Below, piece after piece: positions 38,238 to 46,334 of a stretch of 64,000 bases of DNA. The translations under genes were made by a program, and so were the position numbers. Under the pieces are notes generated by a model. That model did no database searches. It saw nothing but the letters and a program-made list of their open reading frames with translations, and was not told the origin of the DNA. The stretch comes from Terrabacter sp. MAHUQ-38 (GTDB lineage: Bacteria; Actinomycetota; Actinomycetes; Actinomycetales; Dermatophilaceae), in NCBI RefSeq assembly GCF_014518425.1, contig NZ_JACVCU010000001.1, forward strand, positions 1 to 64,000, in the 5' to 3' direction. The number at the start of each line of letters is the position of its first letter. Within the stretch, counting starts at the first letter, position 1.

Positions 38238-38335
38238 ACGGGTAACTCTTCCTTCTTTAGCGTGTGGGACGACGCACCTCGCGCATCCCAAGCTGCCGCT
38301 TTGACTCCACTCGACGGGCGAACCCACCGATGTCG

Positions 38336-38367
38336 AAAAGAAAACCCGTCACCGTTGCGGATGACGG
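38336..38367 (-). terminator. Terminator after FolP-like gene
   Basis: On the minus strand CCCGTCA, a 10-nt loop, TGACGGG and then TTTTCTTTT, the classical intrinsic form. Confidence 0.85.
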
Positions 38368-38464
38368 GCACCTACTCGACTGCGAGGAACTGCAACTGCA
38401 ACCGCGACGAACTTAGCAGACTACCGACCGGTCGGCCCGCTGGAAGGAACGCTTTTTACGTCGT

Positions 38465-39463
38465 TCACGCACCGTTTGCCGCCTCGTCGCGCCGAGTGCC
38501 GCGCAGCGCCAGCCGCGGGGGCCGGTTGCCACGGATCGTGGCGACCATGTCGACCACGCGTCGCGTCGCGCGGACGTCGTGCGCGCGGAACACCGTGGCA
38601 CCCAGCCAGGCCGCGACCGCGGTCGCCGCGAGGGAGCCTTCGAGGCGCTCCGCCGGGGGTAGGTCGAGCGCCTCCCCGATGAAGTCCTTGCGTGACATCG
38701 CTTGCAGCACAGGGTAGTTCAGCGCGACGACGTCAGCCGTGTGGCGCAGGACCTCGAGCGAGTGCGCGGTCGTCTTGCCGAAGTCGAGCGTGGGATCCAC
38801 GAGGATCCTTTCCCTGGGTATGCCGGCCCGCTCGGCCCCGCGGGCACCGTCGGCGAGGGTGCGCACGACGTCCCGCACCACGTCGAGCGGGTCATCGCCG
38901 TAGGTCACCTCGACGGGGTCGGTTCGTGGAGGCAGGCCGCCGGTATGTGAGATGACGTAGCCGGCCCCCACCGCCGAGGCGACGTGGACGAGGTCACGGT
39001 CGTGACCCGCCCAGGTGTCGTTGACGAGGTCGACGACGCCATCGGCCTCGCGGGCGACCTCTGCGCGCCACGTGTCGAGACTCAGGATGACGTCCGGGCG
39101 CTCGGTCCTGGCCCACTGCAGGAACGGGACGACTCGCCGGATCTCCTCGTCCGCGTCGACGACCTCGCCCTCCTGCCCGGCCCGCACGCCCCCGATGTCG
39201 ACGAGGTCGGCGCCGAGCTCGACGGCGTCGACGAAAGCGGCCTTGGCCGACTCGAGGTCGGAGTGCCGGTTGCCGCTGAAGAAGGAGTCACGAGTGCGGT
39301 TGACGATCGCCATGACAGCCGGCGACGACGCGTCGAATCGCCTGCCGCGCAGGACGAGCGGGCTCGCGGTGGGGAGCTCGAGCGGAGCCAGCCGGCTCAG
39401 GATCTCGGCGGTCTCGGGCGCGGGATCCGGGCCGGTATGTCTGGTCACACTGTCGTATCTCAT
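38465..39463 (-). CDS. Dihydropteroate synthase-like protein (FolP2 type)
   Basis: A 332-residue pterin-binding TIM barrel. Motifs: MAIVNRTRDSFFSGNRHSD (DHPS has NVTPDSF), ADLVDIGGVRAG, LVNDTWAGHD and ALNYPVLQAMSRKDFIGE. The change of the canonical NVTPDSFSDGG to NRTRDSFF, and GG(V) in place of GGEST, match the FolP2 branch, which in mycobacteria does not make dihydropteroate. It stands alone, not with folate genes, so a role other than folate synthesis is likely. The ATG at 39463 is used; a TTG at 39475 is possible. Confidence 0.82.
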   Translation of the reverse strand: MRYDSVTRHTGPDPAPETAEILSRLAPLELPTASPLVLRGRRFDASSPAVMAIVNRTRDSFFSGNRHSDLESAKAAFVDAVELGADLVDIGGVRAGQEGEVVDADEEIRRVVPFLQWARTERPDVILSLDTWRAEVAREADGVVDLVNDTWAGHDRDLVHVASAVGAGYVISHTGGLPPRTDPVEVTYGDDPLDVVRDVVRTLADGARGAERAGIPRERILVDPTLDFGKTTAHSLEVLRHTADVVALNYPVLQAMSRKDFIGEALDLPPAERLEGSLAATAVAAWLGATVFRAHDVRATRRVVDMVATIRGNRPPRLALRGTRRDEAANGA

Positions 39464-39680
39464 GAGGTTGTTCAAAGGTCAACATTCAGCCCGGGCATGG
39501 TTGCTGAACTGTTACCATTGCCACGCAACATCGTCCACGACCCGGCCACGCTCCCGGCCGGGTCGCGGATGGTCTTCCCGGTCCTGCGGCATCGCATCGG
39601 CTGAGGGCGTGGGACTCCGCGCCTCCGCATGTGCTCCGCCTCCGAAGTGCTCCGACGGCGCTCCGTGCCCACAGAGCAAA

Positions 39681-39739
39681 TGGCGGAGGGCGTGGGATTC
39701 GAACCCACGATGGGCTATGAACCCATAGCGGTTTTCAAG
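39681..39739 (-). other. 3' half of tRNA-Ser(TGA): probable left attachment scar of a large element
   Basis: On the minus strand the sequence from the anticodon loop (CTTGAAA) through the variable arm, T arm (GTGGG-TTCGAAT-CCCAC), acceptor strand, discriminator G and CCA of a tRNA-Ser is intact. The adjoining 5' half (39740-39777) does not form D or anticodon stems: the anticodon stem would have two C-C mismatches. A 3' half ending at the anticodon loop is the usual product of site-specific integration. The intact gene would lie to the right of this window. Confidence 0.72.
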
Positions 39740-39777
39740 AGGGCCACACGCGCGCCGCTGACCTGCAGAAACTCCCT

Positions 39778-40187
39778 CCGCGGGCCGGACCTTGACGTCA
39801 ATTCGACGCGCGACGCTGAATCCCTCGCTGCCGGACGCCACTCGTGGTGCATCGCGCCCATCACGCGCCGCTGACCATGGTGCCGCGTGCCGAAGCGAGC
39901 CTCGAAGGATTCCGCTCGAGGCCTTTAGGCCAACCGTCCCGAGCGCGCCGAATCGCAAGGGCACCCGCTTGCGGGCGCTCATTCCATTGGTCTTCGTCTG
40001 CTGGGAGATGGTGTGCCTGGGGCCATCGCCCATGTGACGCTGTCTCACGGGCATACGCGGAGTATTGCGGAAGTCTCCTGTGCGCGACCGTCGAAGCCCC
40101 GACGCCGGCAAGCTCGGCAGGGCTGGCGCTGCTCCAGAAACGAACCCTTTAGGAGCACGCAGAGCGGGTCCGCTCGACGTGCTCGGG
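39778..40187. other. Gene-free stretch at element left end
   Basis: I see no gene with plausible codon use or ribosome-binding site. It follows the tRNA fragment and should contain element attachment-arm sequence. Confidence 0.5.
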
Positions 40188-40217
40188 AACGTCCTCAACT
40201 GCCGAGTTGAGGACGTT
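40188..40217. repeat. attC-like site 1
   Basis: AACGTCCTCAACT and its exact inverted copy around GCCG: a perfect 13-bp hairpin. It shares CCTCAACTGCCG with the site at 44998. Confidence 0.7.
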
Positions 40218-40343
40218 GGCGAGCAGCCGATCCAATCGATGAGCGTTCTCCGGGGGTGGCCGCTCCGTCACACTGGCCGGTGGAACGGTCGAGGCGTATG
40301 GCGTGTCTGTAATTTCGTGAGGGCGAGCAGCCGGGAGGCGAAT

Positions 40344-40802
40344 GTGGGCACTGCAACCGCAACCAGGGCGTCTGCAGGGCTCTTTGCGCTTGCGTTGGTG
40401 GCCTTTGCTGGGTGTTCAAGTACCAGCGGACTAGTGACGGAGGTCCCGGCTGCTGTCATCAGTTGGGCTCCCGGGGTGCCGGAGGACCTCATACGTGGGG
40501 CGGTGGATACGCCGCCGACCGCAAAGGGAGCGGCGCGGATCGCCGCAGGTTGGGGTCAACAGGCAGACCAGCTGCGGATCACCACGTGGGGCAGCTCGGG
40601 CTGCCCCAGCCTGCCCGACGTGGTCGAGCGAACCGGCAACCGCATCGAGGTCACAACAGTCGAGTACAACCCTCGTGATGACGGGTGCAACGCGGACGCC
40701 AGTCCTGCCACGAGTGTCATCAAGGTCCCGGCCGGAACGGACCGATCCACAGACGTCACAGTCGTCGTCGACGGGACCGAGGTCGTGGTGGCAAGGCGTT
40801 GA
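40344..40802 (+). CDS. Hypothetical lipoprotein
   Basis: A 152-residue protein. The signal peptide ends in the lipobox FAGC (ALALVAFAGCSSTSG). The mature part has two cysteines in CPSLPDVVERTG and DDGCNADASP, which may form a disulphide, and ends VTVVVDGTEVVVARR. GTG 40344 has GGGAGG upstream. No function is recognised; first gene of the cassette-like array. Confidence 0.7.
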   Translation: MGTATATRASAGLFALALVAFAGCSSTSGLVTEVPAAVISWAPGVPEDLIRGAVDTPPTAKGAARIAAGWGQQADQLRITTWGSSGCPSLPDVVERTGNRIEVTTVEYNPRDDGCNADASPATSVIKVPAGTDRSTDVTVVVDGTEVVVARR

Positions 40803-40967
40803 TTGTCGAGGTGGCCTGCAATGAGCCGTCACTGCGCCGTCGGCGGAGGGCTTGGGTGCGCGTCTTCCGCCTCTCGACGTCAGCGGCGTGGGCGAGCCCA
40901 ACGTCCTCGCCTGCCGCGATGGGCACCGACCCCGGCGGCTGATCAGGAAGGGCTCGGGGGTCGTCGT

Positions 40968-41273
40968 TCAGATTGAGGGTCGCTGGAGCTCTTCGCGGTT
41001 GCGACCTTCGTAGACCCACCACCGTGTGGCGGGCTGCTCCAACGCCCACGCGATCGCCTCGTCGCGGGTCAGGCCTCGTGGGCTGTCGTAGCAGCGAGCC
41101 TCGGTCTGCCACGACGCCTCCCACGTGCCATCCGAGTTGGCGATCACAAAGACCGCTCCGGTTCCGGGCTCGGGAGCCCCCTGGGGGCGCTTAGCGGACG
41201 GCTCGTTGGGCGGACGGGTGAGATGCTCGTACGAGTAGTCGCCCGGGTCCCCGTCGAGTCCAACGTCGCTCAT
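40968..41273 (-). CDS. Hypothetical protein
   Basis: A 101-residue soluble protein with a beta-rich core (GTGAVFVIANSDGTWEASW) and an Arg/Trp-rich C-terminal part (EQPATRWWVYEGRNREEL). The start is acidic and proline-rich. No family is recognised. It lies between attC-like sites 1 and 2. Confidence 0.6.
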   Translation of the reverse strand: MSDVGLDGDPGDYSYEHLTRPPNEPSAKRPQGAPEPGTGAVFVIANSDGTWEASWQTEARCYDSPRGLTRDEAIAWALEQPATRWWVYEGRNREELQRPSI

Positions 41274-41318
41274 GAGCCCATGATGCTCCTTACTTCAGCC
41301 AGCAGGAGAGCCGGAATC

Positions 41319-41341
41319 AAACGTCCGCTACTGCCGCTGGG
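41319..41341. repeat. attC-like site 2
   Basis: AACGTCCGCTACTGCCGCTGG, between two minus-strand small genes. Confidence 0.6.
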
Positions 41342-41344
41342 TGC

Positions 41345-41569
41345 TTATGGGTCGACGCGCGCGCGGTAGATCCAGATCACGCCGTCGTGAGGGTCGAGTC
41401 TCGGCTCACTGACGATCTCCGCCTCCCAATCCACCGAGACCGCTGGCCCGAGGAGGTCCTCCAAATCACTCGCGATGTCGGACATATCCTGTAGATCCGA
41501 CGCAGTCGTGCTGGACAGTCGGAAGCGAAGCACAACCCTCTCTTGGTCCACCGTAACGCCCACAGCCAA
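41345..41569 (-). CDS. Hypothetical small protein
   Basis: A 74-residue protein with alternating hydrophobic residues (VVLRFRLSSTTASDLQD, VSVDWEAEIVSEPRL), probably one small beta-alpha domain. The family is unknown. It is a single-gene cassette-like unit between sites 2 and 3. Confidence 0.55.
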   Translation of the reverse strand: MAVGVTVDQERVVLRFRLSSTTASDLQDMSDIASDLEDLLGPAVSVDWEAEIVSEPRLDPHDGVIWIYRARVDP

Positions 41570-41700
41570 CGCACTGGCGGCACCAAACCCAGCAAGGCTT
41601 GTGTCGCCTGCGCGGAAACGTAGTTGTCCCAGACGGGAGCATTGGCCAAATCGTCCGGGGACGGGAACCTCATGCCGTCAGTCTGCTGGACGGCGCAAGA

Positions 41701-41726
41701 AGAACGTCCGGAATTGCCGCACATGG
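41701..41726. repeat. attC-like site 3
   Basis: AGAACGTCCGGAATTGCCGC, between the genes at 41345 and 41751. Confidence 0.6.
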
Positions 41727-41750
41727 TCCGATGGCCGCGCGCACGAGGAG

Positions 41751-42173
41751 CTACGAGACGCGGCCCTTGCGGACGAACTGCGCCTGGTCCACCGCAGTCG
41801 CCATGAACAGGGCGCACCCGGGCCAGAACCACGGGTCGGTATCGATGGCCAAGACAGCGCAGCTGATCCCTCCCAGCGCGCACACCACGGCATCGGTAAG
41901 GAGATCGCCCCTACCGGTCTGCCGAATCTGCGCCACGTCCAGACGAGCTAACGCCGATGCGTACACGCCGCGGCCAAGGCTTAGGCAGGAGACGACCGAC
42001 GCGGCGACGACAACGGAGCGCTGATTCTCTGACAGCGGGATCTCGAATCCCCGTACCGCGGTGATGACCGCCACCGTCACTGCTGCGATCGCAGCGCCCC
42101 ACGCGGCCACCCGTTCCTTCGTTATCGGGAATGGGTCTTCGATGGGCCGATCCGCCCGCCACTTCACAGCCAC
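41751..42173 (-). CDS. Hypothetical membrane protein
   Basis: A 140-residue protein with four predicted helices (AAWGAAIAAVTVAVITAV, VVVAASVVSCLSLG, AVVCALGGISCAVLAI and WFWPGCALFMATAV). Charged ends; no known domain. It lies between attC-like sites 3 and 4. Confidence 0.6.
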   Translation of the reverse strand: MAVKWRADRPIEDPFPITKERVAAWGAAIAAVTVAVITAVRGFEIPLSENQRSVVVAASVVSCLSLGRGVYASALARLDVAQIRQTGRGDLLTDAVVCALGGISCAVLAIDTDPWFWPGCALFMATAVDQAQFVRKGRVS

Positions 42174-42244
42174 GAACGGTTCCTCTGCACGCCTGGATCG
42201 TAGAGGCGATCGGCCCCGGCTCGTGGGGAATCGCCCGCCGTAGT

Positions 42245-42273
42245 GAACGACGTCCGATCATGCCGCGCTGAGG
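42245..42273. repeat. attC-like site 4
   Basis: AACGACGTCCGATCATGCCG followed by CGCTGAGG; closely similar to the sites at 47945 and 47133. Confidence 0.65.
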
Positions 42274-42383
42274 GCGGCTCCGCATGGGTTGCGGTCGCGT
42301 CACGATCGCGGCGACCGCCGCCACCAGGCGTCGTTCCGGGACGATGCTCGCTGCACACGGCTTGATGAGACAGGGGTACTGCT

Positions 42384-42734
42384 ATGCGGCCGACTAGAGC
42401 GCTGGTCCTACTCACCATCGGCGGCCTAACTCTGGCCCTCGCGGGTTGCACATCCGAGCAGCCGTCGCCAATCCCGTCGGCACGTGGAGGCACGACGGTG
42501 GACCTCTACACCCACTGCGGCATCCGTTACCTGCAGGTCGGGGTCGACTGGTTCGAGCGAGTAGGCGGCCCTTTGGTGAACGAGGGCAACCCGCCCTCCG
42601 GCTGGGGGAATCCGAGTCAGCCTGGCCGGGTGGCGGTAAGTGGCGACCTCGCGACCTTCACGGATGACGCTGGGCACAAGGAGTCGTTCAGGAAACTCGA
42701 CAAGCCGCCATCGTCCGCAACTAATTGCGCCTGA
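42384..42734 (+). CDS. Hypothetical small lipoprotein
   Basis: A 116-residue protein. The signal peptide carries the lipobox LALAGC (residues 17-22). The mature part contains TTVDLYTHCGIRYLQVGVDW and ends in SSATNC; the two cysteines may pair. Proteins beginning with TVDLYTHCG-like strands occur as actinobacterial lipoproteins of unknown role. Confidence 0.68.
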   Translation: MRPTRALVLLTIGGLTLALAGCTSEQPSPIPSARGGTTVDLYTHCGIRYLQVGVDWFERVGGPLVNEGNPPSGWGNPSQPGRVAVSGDLATFTDDAGHKESFRKLDKPPSSATNCA

Positions 42735-43065
42735 CATCCTCGGGCCGAGGAGGCGTTCCGACGGAGCCAGCCTGCGCGCCCCCGGCCCGACCGGAGCCCC
42801 AGGTGCGATGAGCAACGCGCGCTCATCAGCGTGAGGTGTTTAGCGTCAAGGGCTGGTCGGGTAGCCCGGGCCTCGTCGTCGGTCCCTGCATAGCGGTAAT
42901 CGAGCTGGTGCTCGGCAGCGTGTGATCGGGTTGTGTCGACGACGGGACGGGGCGGCCTGTGATGAGCGACGAGATACCGCAAGGGTTCTCAATGCCGCGG
43001 AAGGCTCACCCCGCCCCAGCTCCTGACGGGTCGCACCTCGTGATGACGGCTCAGCGTGGATCTCG
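42735..43065. other. Gene-free stretch, includes IS110 right-of-gene end
   Basis: No gene is seen. It should contain the downstream end of the IS110 element and possibly a degenerate cassette site near 42740. The boundary cannot be fixed. Confidence 0.4.
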
Positions 43066-44436
43066 TTATGCCGCGGTCACTTCGACGAGGGTCTTGGTGC
43101 CGTGGGTGGCGATGACCGGGTCCCACGCCCGCTGCTGGACGACGACGGCGTACAGCTGGCGCAGGATCGCGCCGGCGACCGCGGTCTGGGCCTGGGTCGG
43201 GGTGAGCCGGTTGTGCTCACGACCGGTCAGGTGTCGGTAGCGGGCGGCGTACACCCGGTTGGTCTGTAGGCATCCCCACACGGCACGCCAAGCGGCGACC
43301 TGCAGCCCGGGACGTCCGGCGCCGGTGACGCGGGCGCGGCCGGTAAACGTTCCTGACTTCCGTTCCCGGGGTGCAAGGCCGGCGTGTTTGACCACGGCCC
43401 GGGCGGAGGTGAACCGGGTCAGGTCTCCGGTCTGGGCGAGGATCGCCGCCGCGCCGACCGGTGACAGCCCGTCGATGCTCGTGACCAGCCTCGTGAGGCC
43501 GAGCTCGTCGAGCACGCCCGTCATCCGCGCCTCGGTCTCCTCGAGCTTGGCTCGGGCGGCGTCCCAGTCGGCCAGCGTCCACTCGATGCGTTCGAACACC
43601 GCGGGCCGGTGCGCCAGGACCCCGGCGCCATCCGTCAGGGCCGCGAACAGCCGCCGCAGGATCCGCAGGCATGGCCGGACCCCGCCGCGTCGGGTGACCT
43701 CGGCGCGGACGGCACGCTCGAACCGAGCGCAGCCCAGGCGCCGGGTCCGGGCCAGGTCACCGCCGTCACGGCCGCGCGCCTGTCCTACGACGACGGCCAA
43801 AGCGGCGACGAACGTGGTCGACTTGAACGGCTGCCTCGCCGCCTCGAGCGCGGCCGGCCACACGCACTCGAGCAGGTCCCGGAGAGTCTGCACGGCTGCC
43901 ACGTGCTGCTCGAGCAGCTGTTCCCGTCGGGCGCCGAGGTGGCGCAGCCGAGCCCACGCTGCGCTGCCCGCATCGACCGGCTCTGGCAGGTAGCAGCGCA
44001 GCTGCCCGGTCAACCGTGCGATGAGCACCGCGTCCTTGTCGTCGGTCTTGTCGCTCGTGAGGTCCTCGGTCTTCCGTGCCCACGAGGAGGCGGCCGGTTG
44101 TACGCACACGAACGACATCCCGCGTTCGGCCGCGAGCTGAGCCAGCACCATCCACCGGTGACCGGTCGGCTCACACGCCACCGTCACCCCACCGAACCCG
44201 GCACGCGAGGCACGCTGACTCGCCCAGTCCAGTGCCGCGCCGAGGTCCCACGCCTTGCACCGGAACGTCCGACGCGCCAGCACCTTCGAGTCATGGTCGG
44301 TCACGACCACCATCTGCTTGCGGTCGGCCATGTCGATCCCCACGATCGCATTCGTGACCGGGACCGCCGCCCGCAGCCTGCTCAGCTTCGCGTTGCGGTT
44401 GCGATCTCCACGAGACACGCCACTACCGTTGTTCAT
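43066..44436 (-). CDS. IS110-family transposase
   Basis: A 456-residue DEDD recombinase. The N-terminal RuvC-like domain shows D35 (IVGIDMADRKQ), E89 (VACEPTGHRW) and D132/D135 (KTDDKDAVLIARL). The C-terminal Transposase_20 domain has SIDGLSPVGAAAILAQTGD and VVKHAGLAPRERKSGTFTG, with a serine expected to attack DNA nearby. Enzymes of this family are guided by a bridge RNA encoded next to the gene. The reading frame is intact. Confidence 0.95.
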   Translation of the reverse strand: MNNGSGVSRGDRNRNAKLSRLRAAVPVTNAIVGIDMADRKQMVVVTDHDSKVLARRTFRCKAWDLGAALDWASQRASRAGFGGVTVACEPTGHRWMVLAQLAAERGMSFVCVQPAASSWARKTEDLTSDKTDDKDAVLIARLTGQLRCYLPEPVDAGSAAWARLRHLGARREQLLEQHVAAVQTLRDLLECVWPAALEAARQPFKSTTFVAALAVVVGQARGRDGGDLARTRRLGCARFERAVRAEVTRRGGVRPCLRILRRLFAALTDGAGVLAHRPAVFERIEWTLADWDAARAKLEETEARMTGVLDELGLTRLVTSIDGLSPVGAAAILAQTGDLTRFTSARAVVKHAGLAPRERKSGTFTGRARVTGAGRPGLQVAAWRAVWGCLQTNRVYAARYRHLTGREHNRLTPTQAQTAVAGAILRQLYAVVVQQRAWDPVIATHGTKTLVEVTAA

Positions 44437-44519
44437 GAACGTCCTCCTTTTCGCGCTGGGACACCAAGCCCGACAAGCGCATCAGGAGGACGTTCCCCAC
44501 GCCAGACCCGACCGCGCAG
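44437..44519 (-). ncRNA. Candidate bridge-RNA region and hairpin covering the transposase ribosome-binding site
   Basis: On the minus strand CGTCCTCC at about 44485-44492 can pair with GGAGGACG next to the start codon of the transposase, enclosing about 37 nt with further short stems. IS110 elements encode their guide RNA in the non-coding end beside the gene. Exact ends and guide loops are not determined. Confidence 0.3.
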
Positions 44520-44570
44520 AACGCCTTTCTATGCCGCCAAGCGCGAAAGGCATGGCCGAGGATGGGCGTT
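44520..44570. repeat. attC-like site 5
   Basis: AACGCCTTTCTATGCCGCC opens the site and GGCGTT closes it; inside, GCCTTTC pairs with GAAAGGC. It is one of the clearest copies with both ends. Confidence 0.65.
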
Positions 44571-44591
44571 GCTCGAAGCCCAGAGCCTCTC

Positions 44592-44942
44592 TCACGGGGG
44601 GCCGTACCGCTCCCAAAGTTCGTCACGGACACTGCCTTGGAGTGGCTTGGCGTCAAACGTGCCGCCCGTGTCGTATCCGCTCTCAAACTTGCCCTGTTCT
44701 AGCTCCTCAACGGTGTACCACTCGGGCCCGAGGTCTTCCTCAGGTGGAGACGAGCGCCCATCTGGCCAGCAGACTCTGCAGAACAGCCGTTCGCGGCGTT
44801 CGCGGCCGAACGGCCAGTAGCGGAAGTGCTCCACCGAAGTGACGAGGTGGGCTTCCACTCTGCCGTTTCTGCTCAATTCCCAGACGGCGTCACGGTAGGG
44901 ATCCAGTCTTGGATCGCGTGGCCCAGCGTCTTCGGGGGACAT
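44592..44942 (-). CDS. Hypothetical protein
   Basis: A 116-residue protein, acidic and aromatic: AVWELSRNGRVEAHLVTSVE, FCRVCWPDGRSSPPEEDLGP and WYTVEELEQGKFESGYDTGG. The C-x-x-C-W segment could bind metal but is isolated. ATG 44942 has AGGAA upstream. Family unknown; cassette-like. Confidence 0.6.
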   Translation of the reverse strand: MSPEDAGPRDPRLDPYRDAVWELSRNGRVEAHLVTSVEHFRYWPFGRERRERLFCRVCWPDGRSSPPEEDLGPEWYTVEELEQGKFESGYDTGGTFDAKPLQGSVRDELWERYGPP

Positions 44943-44997
44943 GGGTTCCTGTCTACAGGACGCCGGCGGTAACGCCGGTGATTGCACGCATAACGCC

Positions 44998-45047
44998 AAC
45001 GCCCTCAACTGCCGCGACCCGAGCGATCGTGCCGAATAGCGGACGTG
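44998..45047. repeat. attC-like site 6
   Basis: Left arm AACGCCCTCAACTGCCGCGA, spacer CCCGAGCGA, right arm TCGTGCCGAATAGCGGACGT; the arms are imperfect inverted copies. The same layout recurs at 48369. Confidence 0.75.
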
Positions 45048-45094
45048 TGCTGCATTGCTCGACGCCAGATCGTAGGTGTCGGCAACGCGACCGT

Positions 45095-45523
45095 TCAGCG
45101 TCGCTGGGTGCGACGGATCAGCCATGGAGCTGCGACGGCTCCAGCAACTGTCACGGCGGCGACAGCGAGCAACACCCTCTCCAGCGGCCAGTCGGCGCGT
45201 GCCGTCGACTCGATGTATGCGATGGTCGCGCCCAAGGCACCTCCGAACAGCGAGCACACCCAGACGGGCGTCATCGCAACCATCCGTTCTTGGCGTTCGA
45301 GCACGCGGAAGAACCAAGGAATGAGCGCCGCGCCGGCCACGAGAGGCACCGCGTACCCCCATCCGCGCCCGTAGTCGTGCTGCCCCTTTGCGCTTAGCAA
45401 GAGAATGACGACCCAAGCGAGAGTGCCAAGGCGCTGGAACGAGATCCAGCGCCCGAGACCTCGGCTCCGCTCACCGCCGCTCCGAGCAGCGCCGGCGGCG
45501 CGTGTCACGTTCATGACGCTCAT
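45095..45523 (-). CDS. Hypothetical membrane protein
   Basis: A 142-residue protein with four predicted helices (LAWVVILLLSAKG, YAVPLVAGAALIPWFF, VWVCSLFGGALGATIAYI and LLAVAAVTVAGAVAAPWLI) and a basic tail IRRTQRR. The start at 45523 is chosen among several ATGs. Family unknown; cassette-like. Confidence 0.58.
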   Translation of the reverse strand: MSVMNVTRAAGAARSGGERSRGLGRWISFQRLGTLAWVVILLLSAKGQHDYGRGWGYAVPLVAGAALIPWFFRVLERQERMVAMTPVWVCSLFGGALGATIAYIESTARADWPLERVLLAVAAVTVAGAVAAPWLIRRTQRR

Positions 45524-45661
45524 CGTGCCGCATAAAGGCAATCCGCGAATTGGGTCACCGGTGCGTTTCAACGTCCCTCAGCTACCCCTCGGAGGATTGC
45601 CACGCTCGTCCTATATTTCCGTGTCGAGTTCGCGCCCTGCCCCGGCAGATATGGTCGTCGT

Positions 45662-45814
45662 ATGGGCATGGTGTTCGTCGGAGCGGGTCTCCTCCTCCTG
45701 GCGTTCTTCGCCTTCACCGGGGGTGCGCTGGCCATGACCATCGTCCTCGCTGTCGCCGGGCTCGTCCTCTTGGTGACCGGGGCCCTCCTGCATGCCCGTT
45801 CGTTGGATGGCTGA
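45662..45814 (+). CDS. Small two-helix membrane protein
   Basis: A 50-residue open frame: MGMVFVGAGLLLLAFFAFTG, then a second hydrophobic helix MTIVLAVAGLVLLVTGALL and the tail HARSLDG. The ribosome-binding site is weak. Third positions are GC-rich, supporting real coding. Between a weak site near 45516 and one near 45825. Confidence 0.5.
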   Translation: MGMVFVGAGLLLLAFFAFTGGALAMTIVLAVAGLVLLVTGALLHARSLDG

Positions 45815-45824
45815 CTAGCCCGCT

Positions 45825-45850
45825 AAGGCCTTCCGCTGATGCCGCCAGCA
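45825..45850. repeat. attC-like site 7 (weak)
   Basis: GGCCTTCCGCTGATGCCGCC, a more diverged copy before the next gene. Confidence 0.4.
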
Positions 45851-45910
45851 GTCGGTTGCGTCTGCCAAGGTGAGGTCCGTGAACGGCTCTACGGCACCTG
45901 CGGTCGCACC

Positions 45911-46291
45911 ATGAACGTGATTCGACCGCCCGAGGGCGAGGAGGAGGGCCCGATCCCCCTGGCTTGGCGGCCAACGCTAACCGCGATCGTGGACTCCCTG
46001 GTTCGACGGGATCCCGTCGTCGCTCAGCATCTGCAGGACGTGGAACGCGTGTCAGATGCCGTCAGGGACCAGTGCGTGGAGGCCCTCGCGGCCTACGGCG
46101 ACATTGAGTTCGTCCGCCTACCGAAGTCGAGCTGGGACTCTTCTGTGTGCCAGAAGTGGGGCGACTACTGGCGCTGCTACATCGACCTGTGGACGGCACA
46201 AGAGGGCCGCTCGGATCTGGTCCTGGAAGTAACCGCACGCGTCACCCCTAACGGATTTCGATTTGCCGTCGGCTCGGCGTACGTGCCCTGA
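45911..46291 (+). CDS. Hypothetical protein
   Basis: A 126-residue soluble protein: an N-terminal helical part (LTAIVDSLVRRDPVVAQHLQ) and a C-terminal beta part (YWRCYIDLWTAQEGRSDLVL, ARVTPNGFRFAVGSAYVP). The layout resembles small DUF7668-type proteins, but I am not sure. ATG 45911 chosen; an in-frame ATG at 45839 would overlap site 7. Cassette-like. Confidence 0.6.
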   Translation: MNVIRPPEGEEEGPIPLAWRPTLTAIVDSLVRRDPVVAQHLQDVERVSDAVRDQCVEALAAYGDIEFVRLPKSSWDSSVCQKWGDYWRCYIDLWTAQEGRSDLVLEVTARVTPNGFRFAVGSAYVP

Positions 46292-46295
46292 GGCA

Positions 46296-46334
46296 AACGT
46301 CCGGTCAACCTGCACTGAGTGCATATCCGGACGG
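46296..46334. repeat. attC-like site 8
   Basis: AACGTCCGG pairs with CCGGACGG, with an inner palindrome TGCACT-G-AGTGCA. It starts 4 nt after the stop codon of the preceding gene. Confidence 0.72.

Larger units (their letters stand above)
43066..44519 (-). mobile_element. IS110-family insertion sequence (limits approximate)
   Basis: One intact transposase gene plus an upstream non-coding part of about 80 to 130 bp. IS110 elements have no clear terminal inverted repeats, so the ends cannot be read. ATGCCGC lies at both margins (about 43069 and 44531), suggesting that insertion took place within an attC-like site. Confidence 0.6.

Noticed and set aside
39681-39777. A complete tRNA-Ser or tRNA-Sec gene
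   Set aside because: The 5' half can be stretched to an acceptor-like GGAGGGA, but the D arm has seven extra bases and the anticodon stem has two C-C mismatches. No TCA anticodon is present.
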